Source: Rhodanobacter sp. UBA5168
GTDB taxonomy: Bacteria; Pseudomonadota; Gammaproteobacteria; Xanthomonadales; Rhodanobacteraceae
NCBI GenBank assembly: GCA_002413455.1
Contig: DHXA01000200.1
Coordinates: 13,888 to 23,681 of the forward strand
DNA length: 9,794 nt
Direction: 5' to 3'
The notes beneath the pieces are model-generated. The model saw only the letters and a list, made by a program, of their open reading frames with translations, was not told where the DNA came from and did no database searches. Positions 7,061 through 9,794 of the stretch are shown in pieces. The position numbers and the translations under genes are program-made. Numbering within the stretch: the stretch's first letter is position 1; every line of letters begins with the position of its first letter.

Positions 7061-7726
7061 TCATCGGCCAAGCGCGCTGATATCCGCCGCTTCCAGCACC
7101 GCCTTCGGCGCGCCCTGCCGCGCGACGGCCAGCATCGCGCGACCAACGATCTCGGTGCTCAGTACGGTGTCCGGTAGCAGCAGGCGCAACAGCGGCAGCA
7201 ACGGCCGGCTCAGCGCATAGAACCAGCGATACGAGCCGGTCTTCGATCGAATGCCGTGCAGCGGCTGGATGATGCCGGGGCGGAATATGTACACCGCCTT
7301 GAACGGCAAACGCTGCAACGCGTTTTCGAGTCGCCCGCGCACGCGTGCCCACATGGTCTTGCTGGTTTCGGTGCTGTCTGCGCCGGCACCGGACACATAG
7401 ACGAAGGTCATCTGCGGATTCAGGTGCGCCAGTACCTGCGCCGCCGCCAGCGTGAGGTCATGCGTCAGCCGTGTGTACAGCGCCTCGTCCATGCCGGACG
7501 AGGTCACCCCAATGCAGAAGAAGCAGGCGTCGAAGTTTTCGAGGTCGGCTTCGATGCTGGAGCAATCGAACAGATCATGCCGCACCAGCTCCCTGAGCTT
7601 CGGATGCCGCTGGCCGGTCGCAGTGCGGCCGACCGTCTGCACCAGCGTCACGTCATCGGCCAGCAGACATTCGCGCAATGCGCCCCCGCCGACCATGCCG
7701 GCAGCACCAAAGATCACGATCTTCAT
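7061..7726 (-). CDS. atypical SDR / NAD(P)-binding Rossmann protein (HTATIP2-like)
   Basis: This 221-residue protein is likely cytoplasmic. It opens with beta strand MKIVIFGA and the dinucleotide loop GAAGMVGGG (7-15), followed by VGR at 32-34, a typical NADP contact. CFFCIGVT (68-75) is the strand-4 motif and FVYVSGAGA (108-116) is the strand that precedes the SDR active site. FRPGIIQP (148-155) follows later. Where classical SDRs carry YxxxK, this protein has WARVR (126-130), so neither catalytic residue is present. It may bind nucleotide without classical dehydrogenase activity; the substrate is unknown. The ATG at 7726 gives the Rossmann start directly, with only a weak purine-rich site before it. 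It lies 28 bases downstream of the DUF1697 gene and is probably in the same operon. Confidence 0.85.
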   Translation of the reverse strand: MKIVIFGAAGMVGGGALRECLLADDVTLVQTVGRTATGQRHPKLRELVRHDLFDCSSIEADLENFDACFFCIGVTSSGMDEALYTRLTHDLTLAAAQVLAHLNPQMTFVYVSGAGADSTETSKTMWARVRGRLENALQRLPFKAVYIFRPGIIQPLHGIRSKTGSYRWFYALSRPLLPLLRLLLPDTVLSTEIVGRAMLAVARQGAPKAVLEAADISALGR

Positions 7727-7754
7727 GAGCTCGTTTCCCGGGCGGCATTCGGAA

Positions 7755-8276
7755 TCATGCTGCGCCCTGACCGGCAGCCATGTCAGCCAGTTTGGCGACG
7801 GTGTTCATGTTGCGCGCCGTACCCGACTTTGCCGCAGGGATCTTCAGCCGCGAATCGGCCATGCCATCATCGTAATGCACGAAGATTTCGCGCCGCCCCA
7901 GGGCAAGCCGCTCGCCTTTCGCGCCGATGACATCCTGCAAGGCCGTTGCTGGTGGCGCTGCGTCCAGGAAGATCGCCACCGTGCGGTTGGCTGCCGCTTC
8001 CGGGAAAGGGTTGGCCGCCAGCACCGCAGCCATTTCGGCGGCGGTGCGCACCATTACGCCGACGGGCTTTCCCGCGTAATCCTGCAGCCGTTGTTCGAGC
8101 GCCTTCTTCACGGCCTTTTCGGCCAGCTTGCTGGTGAACACCACATTGCCGCTGGCAATGTACGTGCACGCGTCCGCAAAGCCCGCCGCCACGCACAGCG
8201 CCTTGAGCTCGCTCATCGGCAGCTTGCCGGTGCCACCCACGTTGACGGCTCGCAACAGCGCCACATAACTGGTCAT
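7755..8276 (-). CDS. DUF1697 family protein
   Basis: This 173-residue protein of unknown biochemical function belongs to a widespread bacterial family of about 180 residues. Signature stretches are YVALLRAVNVGG (4-15), YIASGNVVF (39-47), NPFP (89-92), and SRLKIP followed by GTARNMNTVAKLA (142-164). The start at 8276 puts the family's YVALLR motif at residue 4. An upstream in-frame ATG at 8294, or the full opening to 8375, adds residues without family similarity. No good Shine-Dalgarno precedes any of these starts. There are no membrane segments or signal peptide. It is first in a probable two-gene operon with the NAD(P)-binding protein. Confidence 0.9.
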   Translation of the reverse strand: MTSYVALLRAVNVGGTGKLPMSELKALCVAAGFADACTYIASGNVVFTSKLAEKAVKKALEQRLQDYAGKPVGVMVRTAAEMAAVLAANPFPEAAANRTVAIFLDAAPPATALQDVIGAKGERLALGRREIFVHYDDGMADSRLKIPAAKSGTARNMNTVAKLADMAAGQGAA

Positions 8277-8561
8277 GAGGTCATCGCCGCGCATCGGAAA
8301 GCCGTCAGTCTCATCGTCGCTGCCGGTTTGTTCAAGTGCATGCTCACCTGCACCATTCTGCGGGCCGATTGTCACCGCTGGTCGCCATCTACGCCGTAAC
8401 CATGGAGGGCGACGCGTGACGCGGCTTGCGATTCAGCGGCGGGGAACCTGCGCCGGCCTGGACGGGAGGCTCGATCAGCTGTTCGATACCATGAAAATCG
8501 AAGTCGGTGCCAGGGCTCAAACACCGTGCCGAAATGCCCGGAACACAGGGCGGCCCGCCTA
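8277..8561. other. 285-base spacer between the transporter and DUF1697 genes
   Basis: There is no gene I can support. The promoter for DUF1697 should lie here, but I see no clear boxes and no intrinsic terminator after the transporter stop. On the minus strand a 43-codon frame from a TTG at 8520 to a TAG at 8389 has a protein-like beginning (LSPGTDFDFHGIEQLIEPP), but it lacks a ribosome binding site and a recognised homologue. It may be a fragment of something decayed or chance in GC-rich DNA. Confidence 0.4.
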
Positions 8562-9257
8562 TCAGCCAGCCACTCCGAACAGCATGCCGACACCGGCAGT
8601 GATCGCCATCGCCAACGCGCCCCAGAACGTGATGCGCATGGCACCCACCCCCACCTTCGCGCCACCGGTTCGTGCCGCCAGCGCACCCAGCGCGGCAAGA
8701 GACACCAGCGAAGTGGCGAACACCAGCGGCAACAAGGCCGCCGCCGGGGCCAGCGCCACCACCACCAGCGGCAGTGCGGAGCCCACCGCAAAACTCAATG
8801 CTGACGCCCCGGCAGCCTGCAGCGGCCTTGCCTTGAACGCCTCGGTGATACCCAGCTCGTCGCGCGCGTGGGCGTCGAGCGCATCGTGCGCCATCAGCTG
8901 ATCGGCCACCTGCCTGGCCAGCGGTGGATCAAGCCCGCGACCCACGTAGATCGCAGCCAGTTCCTTGTGCTCGCCTTCCACATCGGTCTGCAGTTCATGA
9001 TGTTCGCGTTCCAGCTCGGCGCGCTCGCTGTCGGCCTGCGAGTGCACCGACACATACTCGCCGGCGGCCATCGACATGGAACCGGCCACCAGCCCGGCAA
9101 TGCCGGCGATCAGGACGTTCTGGCCGGTGGCATGCGCCGCCGCCACTCCCATCACCAGGCTGGCAGTGGAGACGATGCCGTCGTTCGCGCCCAGCACGGC
9201 AGCGCGCAACCAGGCCACGCGGCTCGTGCGGTGTCTTTCGTGGTGACGTCGGTGCAC
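8562..9257 (-). CDS. VIT1/CCC1-type Fe(II)/Mn(II) transporter
   Basis: This 231-residue inner-membrane protein probably moves iron or manganese out of the cytoplasm and so protects against metal excess. The His/Arg-rich N-terminus (MHRRHHERHR) is followed by the family hallmark RAAVLGANDGIVS (18-30, Asp26) and membrane segment 1. Segment 2 ends in GSMSMAAGEYVSV (59-71) with the conserved Met and Glu67. A long acidic cytoplasmic helical loop (72-140) carries Glu78, Glu81, Glu83, Glu89, Glu94, Glu96 and Glu99, the metal-binding domain of the VIT type. Three more membrane segments follow (about 147-170, 172-196 and 205-230). The start is a GTG preceded by GGAG (9270-9267) at nine bases. It lies 57 bp downstream of cytochrome b561 on the same strand, suggesting an operon. 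Iron versus manganese preference cannot be read from sequence. Confidence 0.93.
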   Translation of the reverse strand: MHRRHHERHRTSRVAWLRAAVLGANDGIVSTASLVMGVAAAHATGQNVLIAGIAGLVAGSMSMAAGEYVSVHSQADSERAELEREHHELQTDVEGEHKELAAIYVGRGLDPPLARQVADQLMAHDALDAHARDELGITEAFKARPLQAAGASALSFAVGSALPLVVVALAPAAALLPLVFATSLVSLAALGALAARTGGAKVGVGAMRITFWGALAMAITAGVGMLFGVAG

Positions 9258-9314
9258 GTGGGCAATCTCCGCAGGGACAGGTGATCAGGATGAACCTCGG
9301 TCGAGCGGCTGCGC

Positions 9315-9794
9315 TCACAGCATCCGCTTCAGCGTGTCGTCGCGCTGGCTGAAGTGGTGCCACAGCGCAGCAAGGATGTGCAGCCCGATCACATAGTAGA
9401 AGATCGTGCCAAGGGTGCCGTGGATGTCTTCGAGCTGATGCGACAGCGCGCGATTGGCCACGTCGACGAACGAAGGCAGCAAGGTCACTCCAAACAGCGT
9501 CACTGCCTTGCCGCCCACCTGCAGCGTGATGATGCCGAGGATCGGCTGGACCAGCAGAAAGAGGTACAGCGCCACATGGGTGACGTGGCCGAGCAAGTCG
9601 GTCCAGCGCGGCGGCGGTGGCGCGATCGGTGGGCGCCCGTTGCGCAACCGCAGCAGCAGACGCGGCACCACCAGCAGCAACACGGCCAGACCCGCCGTGA
9701 AGTGGGAGGCCAGCACGTTGGCGCGCGTTGCGCTGCCCCTGGGGAAAAGCTCGAACAGATTGATGAAGACGTAAGCAAGCAGCACCAGCAGGAA
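9315..9794 (-). CDS. cytochrome b561, N-terminus outside the window
   Basis: This is a four-helix inner-membrane diheme cytochrome b that passes electrons between quinol and a periplasmic partner. 159 residues are visible. The frame is open to the right edge, so the true start is beyond it; the in-frame GTG at 9785 lies inside helix 1 and is not the start. Visible residues include helix 2 with heme ligand His31 (SHFTAG), helix 3 with GHVTHVALYLFLLVQP (69-84), and helix 4 with His125 (DIHGTLG) and His139 (GLHILAALWHHF). The 14-residue interval between the last two equals that of E. coli CybB ligands His137 and His151. The ending RDDTLKRML is the family's usual C-terminus. The first ligand, in helix 1, should lie just outside. 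It is probably cotranscribed with the metal transporter. Confidence 0.92.
   Translation of the reverse strand, partial: FLLVLLAYVFINLFELFPRGSATRANVLASHFTAGLAVLLLVVPRLLLRLRNGRPPIAPPPPRWTDLLGHVTHVALYLFLLVQPILGIITLQVGGKAVTLFGVTLLPSFVDVANRALSHQLEDIHGTLGTIFYYVIGLHILAALWHHFSQRDDTLKRML

Noticed and set aside
8275..8901. 208-codon plus-strand frame across the spacer and the transporter 3' end
   Set aside because: It is mostly antisense to the VIT-type transporter, low in complexity (Ala/Thr/Pro), and has no motif or ribosome binding site.

Overview
The window looks like chromosomal DNA from a high-GC gammaproteobacterium of the Xanthomonadales/Lysobacterales, most likely Rhodanobacteraceae (Rhodanobacter, Dyella or similar). 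This rests on the CTP synthase N-terminus, which begins [14 protein letters not shown] as in xanthomonads, on strongly GC-biased codon use, and on the mix of families present. The genus assignment is inference.

Layout: (1) 1-428, minus: 5' end of pyrG, running off the left edge. (2) 429-595: divergent control region with two perfect inverted repeats. (3) 596-2395, plus: a three-domain Xaa-Pro aminopeptidase with all metal ligands present; it is the only intact gene on the plus strand. (4) 2417-5173, minus: a membrane-anchored PAS-PAS-GGDEF-EAL cyclic-di-GMP enzyme, converging on the peptidase. (5) 5240-6016, minus: a heme-oxygenase-like diiron protein of the TenA/PqqC/CADD superfamily, 66 bp upstream of the GGDEF-EAL gene and probably cotranscribed with it; its leader contains three hairpins. 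(6) 6340-7033, plus: a gene graveyard. It holds a frameshifted N-terminal remnant of a quinol-type nitric oxide reductase (norB-like), about 160 bp of unassigned DNA, then the C-terminal half of a DUF1428 (YbaA-like) gene broken by a one-base deletion in a T run. No intact gene lies between 6017 and 7060. (7) 7061-8276, minus: a probable two-gene operon, DUF1697 followed by an atypical SDR/NAD(P)-binding protein. (8) 8562-9794, minus: a probable operon of cytochrome b561 (N-terminus outside the window) and a VIT1/CCC1-type iron/manganese transporter.

Functional reading: the left end is housekeeping (nucleotide synthesis, peptide turnover). The middle pairs a c-di-GMP signalling protein with a putative diiron oxidase. 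The right end is redox and metal handling. The most informative signal outside intact genes is the decayed nitric oxide reductase, which shows that this locus once encoded NO reduction. I found no tRNA, rRNA, CRISPR array, insertion sequence or phage gene.
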